Origin: CAZCWX01 sp964502465
GTDB taxonomy: Bacteria > Desulfobacterota > Binatia > Bin18
Direction of reading: 5' to 3'
NCBI GenBank assembly: GCA_964502465.1
Contig: CAZCWX010000655.1
Span: 1 to 36,801, forward strand
Length of the DNA stretch: 36,801 bases
A model generated the notes under the pieces. It did not search any database. It was not told where the DNA came from and was given only the letters and a program-made list of their open reading frames with translations. The position numbers and the translations under genes are program-made. Of this stretch, positions 24,607 through 31,791 are shown piece by piece (position 1 is the first letter of the stretch; each line of letters starts with the position of its first letter).

Positions 24607-25260
24607 CTATTTCTTTTCACTTTCTGCTGAGGCAGGGCTCCCAGTCGCAGCGGCCGCCGGAGTTGCCGCTGCCTCCTCTGCAGGTGCCGCTTCCTGAACC
24701 ACGGTCGGTGGTAACACCGAAACGACAGCATCATTCATGTCGTAGACTGCGGTCACTCCTACAGGAAGCGTAATATCTGCGATATGAATCGCTTCATGGA
24801 TCTTCAGCCCAGACACATCCACTGCGAGAAATTCCGGGAGGTCTCGCGGGAGACATTCAACGGTAATCTCACGACGGAGAGATTGTAACACTCCTCCTGC
24901 CGTTACTCCCTCGGGCTTCCCAACGAAGTGCAGCGGCACGGTGGCTTGAATTGGTTTATTGGCATCAACCTCATAGAAGTCAACATGCAGCACTTGACTC
25001 GTGGCCGGATGACGTTGAACCTCTCTCAACAAGGCGATTTTCTCATTCAGTTCTGGCAATGGTGAAGAAAACTGAATGACATGAGAGCCTTCCAGCCCTT
25101 CGAGTTTCGTGCGAAATTCCCGCGCATCGAAACAAATGGTCGTCGTCGCTTTGCCAGGGCCATAAAAGACGCCAGGAACCTTCCCGCTGCGCCGCAACCG
25201 ACCGATCTTTTCTTTTCCTCTCTCCTGACGGAGTTCGATACTTAATGCAATTGTTTCCAT
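24607..25260 (-). CDS. rplY: 50S ribosomal protein L25/general stress protein Ctc
   Basis: A 217-residue 5S rRNA-binding protein of the long TL5/Ctc type: an L25 domain (residues 1-95, RGKEKIGRLRRSGKVPGVFYG) and a second beta domain (about 100-185, VPLHFVGKPEGVTAGG with LPRDLPEFLAVDVSG). A disordered tail of Ala, Glu and Pro ends in SAESEKK. The ATG at 25260 has GAGGAAATTT. It is nine bases after prs, the usual prs-rplY-pth order. Confidence 0.95.
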   Translation of the reverse strand: METIALSIELRQERGKEKIGRLRRSGKVPGVFYGPGKATTTICFDAREFRTKLEGLEGSHVIQFSSPLPELNEKIALLREVQRHPATSQVLHVDFYEVDANKPIQATVPLHFVGKPEGVTAGGVLQSLRREITVECLPRDLPEFLAVDVSGLKIHEAIHIADITLPVGVTAVYDMNDAVVSVLPPTVVQEAAPAEEAAATPAAAATGSPASAESEKK

Positions 25261-25269
25261 AAATTTCCT

Positions 25270-26241
25270 CTATACAAATAAGGAACTGATTGACTCTTCG
25301 TTGTGAATCCGGCGAATCGCCTCTCCCATCAGATGCGCAATCGACAGCACACGAATTTTGTCTACGGCTTCAGCCTCTGGCCGTAACGGAATCGAATTGG
25401 TGACAACAAGTTCATCCAGGATCGATGCACGGATCCGGTCAATTGCTGGTCCCGAAAGCACCGGATGCGTACAACAGGCAAAGACCATCTGAGCACCAGC
25501 CTCGTGCAGTGCCATCGCGGCAGTCGTGAGCGTACCAGCGGTATCGATCATGTCATCTATCAAGACCGCAATACGCCCCTCTACCTCACCAATAATGTTC
25601 ATCTCTGCGACATCCAGATTTGCTTTCTCAGACTTCCCTCCGTCGTTGCGTGCACGGCGCTTATCGATAATAGCGAGAGACGCTCCCAGACGCTTAGCAA
25701 ACGCACGGGCCCGTTCTACCCCGCCAGCATCAGGAGACACAACGGTGACCGACTCCCGCCCCACCCGTGAACGAATATAGGGCAAGAGGACTGGTGCTGA
25801 AAAGAGATTGTCAACTGGAATGTTGAAAAATCCCTGAATCTGTCCAGCATGAAGTTCGGCTGTCAGTACTCGTGAGGCACCTGCCGTGGTCACCAAATCC
25901 GCAACAAGCTTTGCACTGATGGGCACACGGGGAGCAACCTTGCGGTCTTGACGCGCATACCCATAGTAAGGAATGACTGCGGTAATGCGATTCGCTGACG
26001 CGCGCTTGAACGCATCAAGCATCAGCAGCAATTCCATGAGGTTATCGTTGCCCGGCGTGCAAATCGACTGGACGACGAATACATCCCCGCCTCGCACGTT
26101 TTCGGTAATCTCAACCGCGATTTCACCATCGCTAAATGTGCGAATATCAGCCGCCCCTAACGGCACTCCTAAATACGCACCGATTTCCTCCGCCAGTGGA
26201 CGGTTCGAGTTCCCAGCAAAGATCTTCAGCGCATCTCGCAT
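25270..26241 (-). CDS. prs: Ribose-phosphate pyrophosphokinase
   Basis: A 323-residue enzyme that makes PRPP from ribose 5-phosphate and ATP, for nucleotide, histidine and tryptophan synthesis. It has FSDGEIAVEI, the flexible-loop region YYGYARQDRK, the GSVVSPDAGG-type segment VTVVSPDAGGVERA, and the PRPP loop VLIDDMIDTAGTL. The Asp-Asp pair of the PRPP loop is present. Length is that of class I PRS. tRNA-Gln lies 44 bases upstream on the same strand. Confidence 0.96.
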   Translation of the reverse strand: MRDALKIFAGNSNRPLAEEIGAYLGVPLGAADIRTFSDGEIAVEITENVRGGDVFVVQSICTPGNDNLMELLLMLDAFKRASANRITAVIPYYGYARQDRKVAPRVPISAKLVADLVTTAGASRVLTAELHAGQIQGFFNIPVDNLFSAPVLLPYIRSRVGRESVTVVSPDAGGVERARAFAKRLGASLAIIDKRRARNDGGKSEKANLDVAEMNIIGEVEGRIAVLIDDMIDTAGTLTTAAMALHEAGAQMVFACCTHPVLSGPAIDRIRASILDELVVTNSIPLRPEAEAVDKIRVLSIAHLMGEAIRRIHNEESISSLFV

Positions 26242-26285
26242 TGGATAGCCCTCATTCTCTGTGAAAGCTTTTTACCCAGAAAAGC

Positions 26286-26358
26286 TGGGGAGGCAGGATT
26301 CGAACCTGCGGATGCTGGGGCCAAAACCCAGTGCCTTGCCAACTTGGCTACTCCCCAC
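26286..26358 (-). tRNA. tRNA-Gln (UUG)
   Basis: Full cloverleaf on the minus strand: acceptor TGGGGAG with CTCCCCA, discriminator G, anticodon stem CTGGG with CCCAG and loop TTTTGGC (anticodon TTG), T arm GCAGG with CCTGC around TTCGAAT. CCA is not encoded. It lies between ispE and prs, a position seen in deltaproteobacteria. Confidence 0.95.
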
Positions 26359-26470
26359 CGTTGTACTCAGCCCTCAGTCCTGACGGGATTTCGTTCGATC
26401 ATAGACGGTATGAGGAGCCCTAGTAAATGGGGAAAGGGCACAAAAATCAAGAGGGGAACCCCAGAAAGAA

Positions 26471-26505
26471 AAAGCAAAAGGCAGAAAGGCAAAGGTTAAA
26501 AAATC
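26471..26505. repeat. 7-bp periodic repeat at the ispE 3' end
   Basis: Five units in register: AAAGCAA, AAGGCAG, then AAAGGCA, AAGGTTA, AAAAATC. The tract covers the ispE stop codon (26496-26498) and the last codons, on the plus strand written A/G-rich. It is shorter than the other tracts but has the same period. Confidence 0.55.
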
Positions 26506-27365
26506 AGAGAGGGACTGGATAATGCTTCTACCAAAAAGGTCTTCCTTGTATCCTTGATGAGAGCTACCGCCTGTTCTGCCGCTGTCCGGTGCCGAAATAG
26601 ACCGAACACTGCAGAACCACTGCCTGACATGAGCGCTCCGATAGCCCCAAGGTCACATAAAAGGCTCTTGATCTGAGCAATCAGCGGATATTCAGGCACT
26701 ACCGCCCTCTCCAGATCGTTAACCAGCAACTCTGGAGGAGGCCACTGACCTACTATGAACTCAGGAAAAGAAAGGTGTTCAGGTTCAGAAGCAGGGAATT
26801 CGTCGAAACGGCGGTATGCCCAGGGAGTCGCCACCCCAAAGGGAGGAACAACAATCACGATCGGTAACGCAGGCAGAGGTGGGACCATGGTTAAGACCTC
26901 GCCGATACCTCCCACACGAGCCGGTTGGCAGGGAATGAAAAAGGGGACATCTGCCCCTAGCCGTGCAGCCAGGGGGCATAACTGTGTTTCAGTGAGCCCC
27001 AAAGACAGGAGTATGTTGAGGCTCTTCAACACCACCGCAGCATCACTACTCCCGCCGCCAAGGCCGGCCCCAGCGGGAATGTTTTTTCGCAGATCAATAG
27101 CAATCTTCGCCTGTATTCCAGTCTCTTCACAGAGCAGTGCCGCAGCCTTATAGACCAGATTCGTTTTGTCACAGGGGATCGAGGGGTCATCACAAGTCAC
27201 TGTAATCTCAGGTGCGCCTTTCTCTGCTTCGATCTCAATGATGTCGTAGAGACTGACCGGCACCATCAAAGAGTCCAACAAATGGTACCCATCCGGACGG
27301 CGCCCGATAATACGGAGATAGACATTGATTTTTGCTGGCGCGAACACTCGCATTGTGCTCTTCAT
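26496..27365 (-). CDS. ispE: 4-diphosphocytidyl-2-C-methyl-D-erythritol kinase
   Basis: A 289-residue GHMP kinase of the MEP isoprenoid pathway. FAPAKINVYLRI near residue 8 and PAGAGLGGGSSDAAVVL near 95 are the substrate and ATP motifs; GSGSAVFGLF near 245 closes the active site. The lysine at FAPAK and the SSDA serines are present. The start at 27365 and the ATG five codons later (27353) are both possible; GAGGAAGAG lies before the first. It diverges from suhB, with about 50 bases between starts. tRNA-Gln and prs follow. Confidence 0.94.
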   Translation of the reverse strand: MKSTMRVFAPAKINVYLRIIGRRPDGYHLLDSLMVPVSLYDIIEIEAEKGAPEITVTCDDPSIPCDKTNLVYKAAALLCEETGIQAKIAIDLRKNIPAGAGLGGGSSDAAVVLKSLNILLSLGLTETQLCPLAARLGADVPFFIPCQPARVGGIGEVLTMVPPLPALPIVIVVPPFGVATPWAYRRFDEFPASEPEHLSFPEFIVGQWPPPELLVNDLERAVVPEYPLIAQIKSLLCDLGAIGALMSGSGSAVFGLFRHRTAAEQAVALIKDTRKTFLVEALSSPSLIF

Positions 27366-27414
27366 CTCTTCCTCACTGTTGCGGCGAACGACATCCTATG
27401 TCACAACCTGCACT

Positions 27415-28224
27415 ATGAATGAATTTTTAACTGTTGCACAGAAAGCCGCCCATCAGGCTGGCAGCCTGATCAAGGCCAATTGGCAGAGTACAAAGGTCAT
27501 CGAAGTGAAAACGGACATCGTTGATCTCGTAACGAATGTCGATAAGGCAGCTGATACGCTGATTACTCAGTTGCTGCGCAAGCAATTTCCAACCCATCAG
27601 ATTGTCGCCGAAGAGTCTGCCACCTCCGGGCAAGAAAGTTCGTATTGCTGGTACATTGACCCTATAGATGGGACCACGAACTTCGCCCACGGTTTTCCTC
27701 ACTTCGCTGTATCGATTGCTCTGGCTCATCACTCTCAGATCATCATCGGAGTTGTCTATGATCCCCTGCGAGACGAAACATTTTGTGCGAGTCGCGGCAA
27801 CGGTGCTACGTTGAACGGGAAGCCTATTGACGTTTCACAAGCTCCAGCCCTTGAGCATGCGCTTGTTTTGACTGGATTCCCTTATGACCGAAGAAAACGG
27901 AGTGAGTTTTACCTACGCTTTTATCAAGCCTTCATGGTTCGCACCCAGGGCGTACGGCGGTGCGGGTCCGCTGCTTTAGATCTGTGTTATGTTGCGTGTG
28001 GTCGCGCTGACCTGTTCTGGGAGTGGCGGTTACATCCATGGGACACCGCTGCCGGTTCGTTAATTGTTGAAGAGGCCGGAGGCACGATAAGCGATTTTTC
28101 CGGCGCGCCTTTCGATATTTTTGGCGAGCAGACGCTTGCGTCAAACGGCCTCCTCCACCAAGAAGCCCTCACTATCCTTCAACACGTCTTGTCTACAGCG
28201 TCCGATCACCAAGAGGGTGCATGA
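27415..28224 (+). CDS. suhB: Inositol-1-monophosphatase family protein
   Basis: A 269-residue Mg-dependent phosphatase. Metal motifs: the EES of VAEESATSGQ, WYIDPIDGTTNFAHGFPHF, and WDTAAGSLIVEEAGG near 205. The start at 27415 (MNEFLTVAQKAA) matches the family; the frame runs back to 27325 through ispE and is rejected. The start has no clear ribosome binding site. The symbol is a family label; it could also be a CysQ-like or other phosphatase. Confidence 0.9.
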   Translation: MNEFLTVAQKAAHQAGSLIKANWQSTKVIEVKTDIVDLVTNVDKAADTLITQLLRKQFPTHQIVAEESATSGQESSYCWYIDPIDGTTNFAHGFPHFAVSIALAHHSQIIIGVVYDPLRDETFCASRGNGATLNGKPIDVSQAPALEHALVLTGFPYDRRKRSEFYLRFYQAFMVRTQGVRRCGSAALDLCYVACGRADLFWEWRLHPWDTAAGSLIVEEAGGTISDFSGAPFDIFGEQTLASNGLLHQEALTILQHVLSTASDHQEGA

Positions 28225-28269
28225 CAGCACCTTCCAATCTTCATGCAGGTTCTGCCTCGCCCTCTTGCA

Positions 28270-28310
28270 TCCAGGTTCCCTCTCTCTTGGGGAAGGGGTC
28301 AGGGTGAGGG
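28270..28310. repeat. REP-like unit, single copy
   Basis: Reads TTCCCTCTCTCTTGGGGA, then AGGGGTCAGGGTGAGGG, in the same word family as the pair at 3016-3117. It stands between converging suhB and the SnoaL-like gene. Hairpin formation is weaker here. Confidence 0.5.
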
Positions 28311-28332
28311 TTGTTACTGCAATGACCGGTTC

Positions 28333-28800
28333 TCACACAAACTGTTTCTTCACCCACCCTTGATCAAAAGGAGTCAGGAAAGAAGGGAGAACCTTGAGGT
28401 GTTTGAATTTCCATTCACCGCTGACTTTCACGTACTCCTCTTCATACCGCGCCGCTAACCATACTGCTTGCTTTTCTCCATCTGCTCGGGTCGCCGGTTG
28501 AAAGAGATACCAACGGCCAGTCGCTTTCTCTCCCTGGACTTCGATCAGTGGATTCATGACGTAATGGAGAGCAAAAGGAAAGATTTTTGTCGCGCCGCGG
28601 AAGAATTTGCGGATCGCCTCTTGCCCTTCATATTTCCCAAAGGGACCTCCGTCCCATATCCCGTCTGGAGTGAACAGTGACGCAATACCGTCGGCATCGT
28701 ATCCATCATCACAATAGGCACAGTACCGGGCTTTCAGTTTTTTCACCGCCTCAAGATCTTCGAGCGTCTGGATTCTGCGTGTGAGTTCTTCCATGTTCAT
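28333..28800 (-). CDS. SnoaL/NTF2-like protein
   Basis: A 155-residue single-domain protein of the NTF2-like fold: LEDLEAVKKLKARYCAYCDDGYD in the first helix, then FTPDGIWDGGPFGKYEGQEAIRKFF and a beta sheet ending HLKVLPSF. It resembles SnoaL_4 and BaiE-like proteins, which act as isomerases, dehydratases or ligand-binding domains; the substrate is unknown. An Asp-Tyr-His type active-site set may be present but I cannot align it securely. It starts at ATG 28800 behind AAGGAGGG, 14 bases after the formamidase-like gene, so the two are one operon. Confidence 0.8.
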   Translation of the reverse strand: MNMEELTRRIQTLEDLEAVKKLKARYCAYCDDGYDADGIASLFTPDGIWDGGPFGKYEGQEAIRKFFRGATKIFPFALHYVMNPLIEVQGEKATGRWYLFQPATRADGEKQAVWLAARYEEEYVKVSGEWKFKHLKVLPSFLTPFDQGWVKKQFV

Positions 28801-28814
28801 GGTGTTTCCCTCCT

Positions 28815-29939
28815 TCAGACAAAAATGTCCAGGGGTAAAAAAGCCGATACAACAACGTTGGGGACATCGACGAGTTCGCTGATTTTCAGGTCAACCGCAA
28901 CGCTACAAATGGCATACGCTTGCTGGCGAGTAAAGCCTCGTTCATTCACCAGATAATCAATCATGTTGAGCAGCGCATTGCGTGCCGCCAAGGTCACGTC
29001 TTCTGAGAAATTCACGCCTTCCCGAGAGTAGGATTGCCCAGTGGTTGCAAAGAATCGTCGCGGCACCGCCATTGCTGGAGCAGTGGAATACTCATCGCGG
29101 TAATACTGCACGTCCCGGATATTGTACGTTTTCGCTGCTCCCTTAAGGACATTGAACGAACAGTAGCAGGTTGCTGCCATTTCGATCGCTGTCCCACAGG
29201 CTTCTCCATCTCCCTGCGCGAAATGCGCGTCTCCCACAGAGAACAGCGCACCGGGCACGTAGACAGGAAGCCGCAAGGTCGTTCCTTTCGTCAGTTGTTT
29301 GATATCGACATTGCCACCGGTTTCATGCGGAGCAATAGTACGCAAAGCCTGTCCAGCAAGCGCTGGATCGTTCGGTACGGCACCGGCAGTCTCCGGTGGC
29401 AAAGCCATTCCACCACGTCCAATCAAGTCAGCCTCCCGCCGATTGATCTGCTGCAATAAATCGTGCGAGGGAGCAACGCCCATCACACCCATAAACGGTG
29501 CGCCAGCAATACGTACTCCAGGAAGGTCAGGTGAGGCCGCGAAGCCATTGGCAATCGTCCAGTGTACGATGTGCGGTTCAGTGAAGAGATCACGCAGAAA
29601 CCCAAAGCCTGGCATTTGCGCCGTAAAGCCAAAGGGCTGTGGCTTGATCTCCACAACCGTCACTTCGAGTAAGTCGCCGGGTTCTGCGCTATTGACATAG
29701 ATTGGACCGGTTAAAGGATGCACGACGTTGAGGCTGATGCGTCCAAGGTCTGTGAGAGTTGAGTGTGGTGTGACCTGACCGTCCAACGCATCCCGTGTTT
29801 CAATGCCTATTACTTGACCCGGATCGACTTTCACAAGTGGAGGAATATCAGGGTGCCAGCGATTATGACCCTTTGCGGGTTCTTCACTGAGTGTTTTCGT
29901 ACGGTCGATGGTGATATAAGCATCGGTGTGAAGGGACAT
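28815..29939 (-). CDS. Acetamidase/formamidase family protein
   Basis: A 374-residue FmdA/AmdA-fold hydrolase. It contains the family stretches HNRWHPDIPP near residue 26, PLTGPIYVNSAEPGD near 73, GAPFMGVMGVAPS near 140, and GALFSVGDAHFAQGDGEACG near 235. The family cleaves short amides to ammonia and acid in the cytoplasm. It is a little shorter than the best-known formamidase (about 400 residues). ATG at 29939 has AAGGAG before it. Upstream gene DUF5647-like stops 15 bases earlier; the SnoaL-like gene follows. The substrate is not known. Confidence 0.88.
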   Translation of the reverse strand: MSLHTDAYITIDRTKTLSEEPAKGHNRWHPDIPPLVKVDPGQVIGIETRDALDGQVTPHSTLTDLGRISLNVVHPLTGPIYVNSAEPGDLLEVTVVEIKPQPFGFTAQMPGFGFLRDLFTEPHIVHWTIANGFAASPDLPGVRIAGAPFMGVMGVAPSHDLLQQINRREADLIGRGGMALPPETAGAVPNDPALAGQALRTIAPHETGGNVDIKQLTKGTTLRLPVYVPGALFSVGDAHFAQGDGEACGTAIEMAATCYCSFNVLKGAAKTYNIRDVQYYRDEYSTAPAMAVPRRFFATTGQSYSREGVNFSEDVTLAARNALLNMIDYLVNERGFTRQQAYAICSVAVDLKISELVDVPNVVVSAFLPLDIFV

Positions 29940-29953
29940 GGTCAGTATCTCCT

Positions 29954-30232
29954 TTATGCAGACTCTGCGAACTCAATCCTTGGCCGGATAAGTCGCGACT
30001 TACGAGGTGGGGCAAGCCGTTCAATCTTGACAAATACTACTTTCTCCTCCTCTTTGATCCTCTTGCGTGCCAATTGCATATTCGCCTTGCACAATTCTGG
30101 ATCGTACTCTGGAAGAAGAACTACATGGGCTCCTTGAGGAATTTTCTCTATCAGGCTTGGATGTTCGATCAGATATTTATCAAATTCCATCCCCAGCAGA
30201 AGATTCTTTCGGGCTACTTCTTTTTCTTTCAC
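29954..30232 (-). CDS. DUF5647-like small protein
   Basis: A 92-residue protein, pattern EVARKNLLLGMEFDKYLIEH, then IEKIPQGAHVVLLPEYDPEL and VFVKIERL. It matches what I remember of DUF5647: function unknown. GTG at 30232 follows GAGGAG by six bases and lies one base after the stop of the upstream gene, so translation is coupled. The longer frame from 30298 overlaps the neighbour and is rejected. A role as partner of the upstream protein is likely from the coupling alone. Confidence 0.7.
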   Translation of the reverse strand: MKEKEVARKNLLLGMEFDKYLIEHPSLIEKIPQGAHVVLLPEYDPELCKANMQLARKRIKEEEKVVFVKIERLAPPRKSRLIRPRIEFAESA

Positions 30233-30233
30233 A

Positions 30234-30464
30234 TTAGATCTCCTCAAAGTACCGGTCGATATATTCCTGCCGATTTGCCAAAAGGTCTGCAAACGCATTC
30301 TCTAGGGTTTCATCAAAATTCGTTGCTTGCATCCGAAGTTTGTCCTGTCTCCCTTTGGGATGCAGAATATCGAGATGGGCAATCCCATGGGCTGTATCGT
30401 AACGGGCAACTGATATCCAGGTTTCTCCTATCCAGGTTTCCAACTGTACCATGAATCTTCTCAC
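30234..30464 (-). CDS. Small conserved protein, DUF7718-like
   Basis: A 76-residue protein: WISVARYDTAHGIAHLDILH and PKGRQDK, then a helix with DLLANRQEYIDRYF. Short proteins with the RYDTAHG-HxD-LHP pattern are found near toxin-antitoxin loci and elsewhere; I recall the label DUF7718 but am not sure of it. The GTG at 30464 overlaps the stop of the upstream gene as GTGA; the ATG at 30452, with AAAGGTGAG before it, is the alternative start. It is followed after one base by the DUF5647-like gene. The function is unknown. Confidence 0.6.
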   Translation of the reverse strand: MRRFMVQLETWIGETWISVARYDTAHGIAHLDILHPKGRQDKLRMQATNFDETLENAFADLLANRQEYIDRYFEEI

Positions 30465-30733
30465 CTTTCCCCGTTCGGTTCCGATGAGAACTCTGAGACG
30501 ACTGCGCTCGTTCTGGCCGTAATGAACGCGGCAAAATGGTGAGGCATAGTGCGGCGGTCGTGAGAGACCAAAATACGGCCTTGTTGCGCCGCCCTCTCCA
30601 GCACCGCGCCATCTTCAAGCCCTGCTAACCCAGCTTCAGGTGCGGTTTGGCAGTCAACCGCTGGCGCCCGGCGGCGCACCGCCCGCACGATGTCTTGGTT
30701 GAAGTCGGCATCGGCCTGAAAGCGGACTCTTAT
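30461..30733 (-). CDS. DUF5615 PIN-like toxin, probably degraded
   Basis: The frame reads RVRFQADADFNQDIVRAVRR, then GLAGLEDGAVLERAAQQGRI, LVSHDRRTMPHHFA. This is the DUF5615/Mut7-C PIN-like fold: acidic residues near the N-terminus and in SHD would form the metal site. It overlaps the DUF433 stop as ATAA, where a normal start codon would be ATG, so the first codon is ATA; GTG at 30688 is the only conventional start but it removes the first acidic motif. The 90 residues end in a sequence unlike the family, which I remember as about 110-120 residues long, so a frameshift or deletion near 30490 is probable. It may be inactive. Confidence 0.6.
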   Translation of the reverse strand: MRVRFQADADFNQDIVRAVRRRAPAVDCQTAPEAGLAGLEDGAVLERAAQQGRILVSHDRRTMPHHFAAFITARTSAVVSEFSSEPNGER

Positions 30734-31068
30734 GACTGGGGCAGATCTTGTTCGTCTCTGACGGCCTGTTGCTGCTGTCTAAAAGCCATTAGCTTCCTAT
30801 GGAGAGGAAGATTTTGGTCTCGTAATCGCTGGCGCAGGATCTCGAACTCAGCTTCTCCTTGCCGCAGGTATTCGTCGATTTCGGCCCGATGCGCCAGATA
30901 GAAGGCGATCGCTCCGTATACCTGCTCTAGAGTGAGAAGCGGAAACGACTGGGCAATGCTTTCTGCTGTCTGCCCCTGCAAAAAGGCATAGACCACAGAA
31001 TCGAGTGAGATCCGCGTGCCGGTGATCCGATAGGCACCGTCGATGTGAGTGACATAGTCTTTGCTCAT
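30730..31068 (-). CDS. DUF433 antitoxin-like protein
   Basis: A 112-residue protein. The DUF433 region, YRITGTRISLDSVVYAFLQG and AESIAQSFPLLTLEQVYGAI, is a winged-helix-like DNA-binding fold; the C-terminal helix is rich in Glu, Arg and Gln. It stands just before a DUF5615 toxin-like gene and overlaps it, the known order of this toxin-antitoxin family. ATG at 31068 has AGGAG nine bases before it; the frame extends to 31101. It would be expected to neutralise the toxin and repress its own promoter. Confidence 0.8.
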   Translation of the reverse strand: MSKDYVTHIDGAYRITGTRISLDSVVYAFLQGQTAESIAQSFPLLTLEQVYGAIAFYLAHRAEIDEYLRQGEAEFEILRQRLRDQNLPLHRKLMAFRQQQQAVRDEQDLPQS

Positions 31069-31172
31069 AGGCACAGGCTCCTGTTGTCGGCTTGTTCGCA
31101 TCAGCCGCTTCTGGTTCCTTCTTCTACCATATAGGACGGTGGAAAACAGCTAAATCACTGAGGCTCCGCACC

Positions 31173-31212
31173 CTCAATGAATCAATGAGCCGATGAATCA
31201 ATCGCTCAATTC
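31173..31212. repeat. 8-bp periodic repeat
   Basis: Five units of eight bases in register: CTCAATGA, ATCAATGA, then GCCGATGA, ATCAATCG and CTCAATTC. The tract covers the stop codon of the 53-codon minus-strand frame at 31198-31359. It belongs to the same group as the heptamer tracts. Confidence 0.55.
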
Positions 31213-31359
31213 TTCCAACAGCGTCTTGACCTCCATTTGCTCCTGGGTGCTGACTTTGGCGCAATGGTTCGTAATCAAGTGCGTAATCTGGAAGAGCAGC
31301 GCGTCGCCGTGATTCAAGGAGTAGTCAAGCGCCCATAAGGAGTGGGGGGACTGCAACAC
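31198..31359 (-). CDS. Possible short gene or gene remnant
   Basis: A 53-residue frame with protein-like composition: SLWALDYSLNHGDALLFQIT, HLITNHCAKVSTQEQ and MEVKTLLEELSD. The only starts are GTG at 31359 and internal codons, with no ribosome binding site, and the GTG lies inside the proposed activator-site region. It may be the 3' end of a lost gene. I do not recognise a family. This frame and the DUF433-small-membrane-protein spacer (31069-31519) contain no other gene that I can support. Confidence 0.25.
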   Translation of the reverse strand: MLQSPHSLWALDYSLNHGDALLFQITHLITNHCAKVSTQEQMEVKTLLEELSD

Positions 31360-31379
31360 ATTCGTTGCACCGCTGCAAC
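31352..31379. promoter_or_regulatory. Candidate activator-binding palindromes (sigma54 enhancer)
   Basis: TGCAACACATTCGTTGCA (31352-31369) is a perfect 6-6-6 inverted repeat; a third half-site TGCAAC follows at 31374-31379 and a fourth, GTTGCA, at 31444-31449 just before the promoter. The palindrome centre is about 120 bases upstream of the expected transcription start (about 31480), a usual distance for the binding site of an NtrC-type activator. The matching activator is the last gene of the same region. Confidence 0.6.
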
Positions 31380-31453
31380 TCTCTTCTTGCGTTCTGCTCC
31401 TGCTGTTCTCTCTTTAGGTTTTGAAAAATAACCAGTCTCGGTTGTTGCAGGAC

Positions 31454-31469
31454 TGGCACTCGCTTTGCT
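31454..31469 (+). promoter_or_regulatory. Sigma54 (-24/-12) promoter
   Basis: TGGCAC-TCGCT-TTGCT matches the -24/-12 consensus TGGCAC-N5-TTGCW exactly, with GG at 31455-31456 and GC at 31467-31468. Transcription would start about 31480, some 40 bases before the small membrane protein gene with its TAGGAGGT ribosome binding site. Confidence 0.8.
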
Positions 31470-31519
31470 CCTCCTCTTGGGTAGTCACTGAGACACATCC
31501 CCGTAGGAGGTATGGAACC

Positions 31520-31759
31520 ATGCAGAATATTCAGAAACTCGATACGCGAACTGGGCAATCCCCGTCTCTCGCTCCCATGCGAGTGCTCACTGTGCAACCC
31601 TCAGTCTGGAGGCGATTGAGTGCGTGGGCGAGAAAATTAGCATCGCAAGAAACAATGGCAGAAATTGTCCTCAGCGCTGTCACCATATTCCTGATGGTGT
31701 GGCTCTTCGTGAGCTTCTCGCAGGCGCTGCAGAAGTACACCATCATTCCCTTGCTGTAA
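31520..31759 (+). CDS. Small single-span membrane protein
   Basis: A 79-residue protein. Residues 1-48 are polar with a basic patch (RRLSAWARKL); the span AEIVLSAVTIFLMVWLFVSF (49-68) is a clear transmembrane helix, and a short hydrophobic tail ends in YTIIPLL. It has no signal cleavage site and should be a bitopic inner-membrane protein with its N-terminus inside. ATG at 31520 has TAGGAGGT eight bases before it. The gene lies directly after a sigma54 promoter and 32 bases before the methyltransferase, so the two form an operon. No known family. Confidence 0.7.
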   Translation: MQNIQKLDTRTGQSPSLAPMRVLTVQPSVWRRLSAWARKLASQETMAEIVLSAVTIFLMVWLFVSFSQALQKYTIIPLL

Positions 31760-31791
31760 CCCGAGACCATTGCATGATGGGAGGTGAAAAA

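Noticed and set aside
31325..31597. 90-codon minus-strand frame
   Set aside because: It covers the sigma54 promoter and the start of the small membrane gene; composition is not protein-like.
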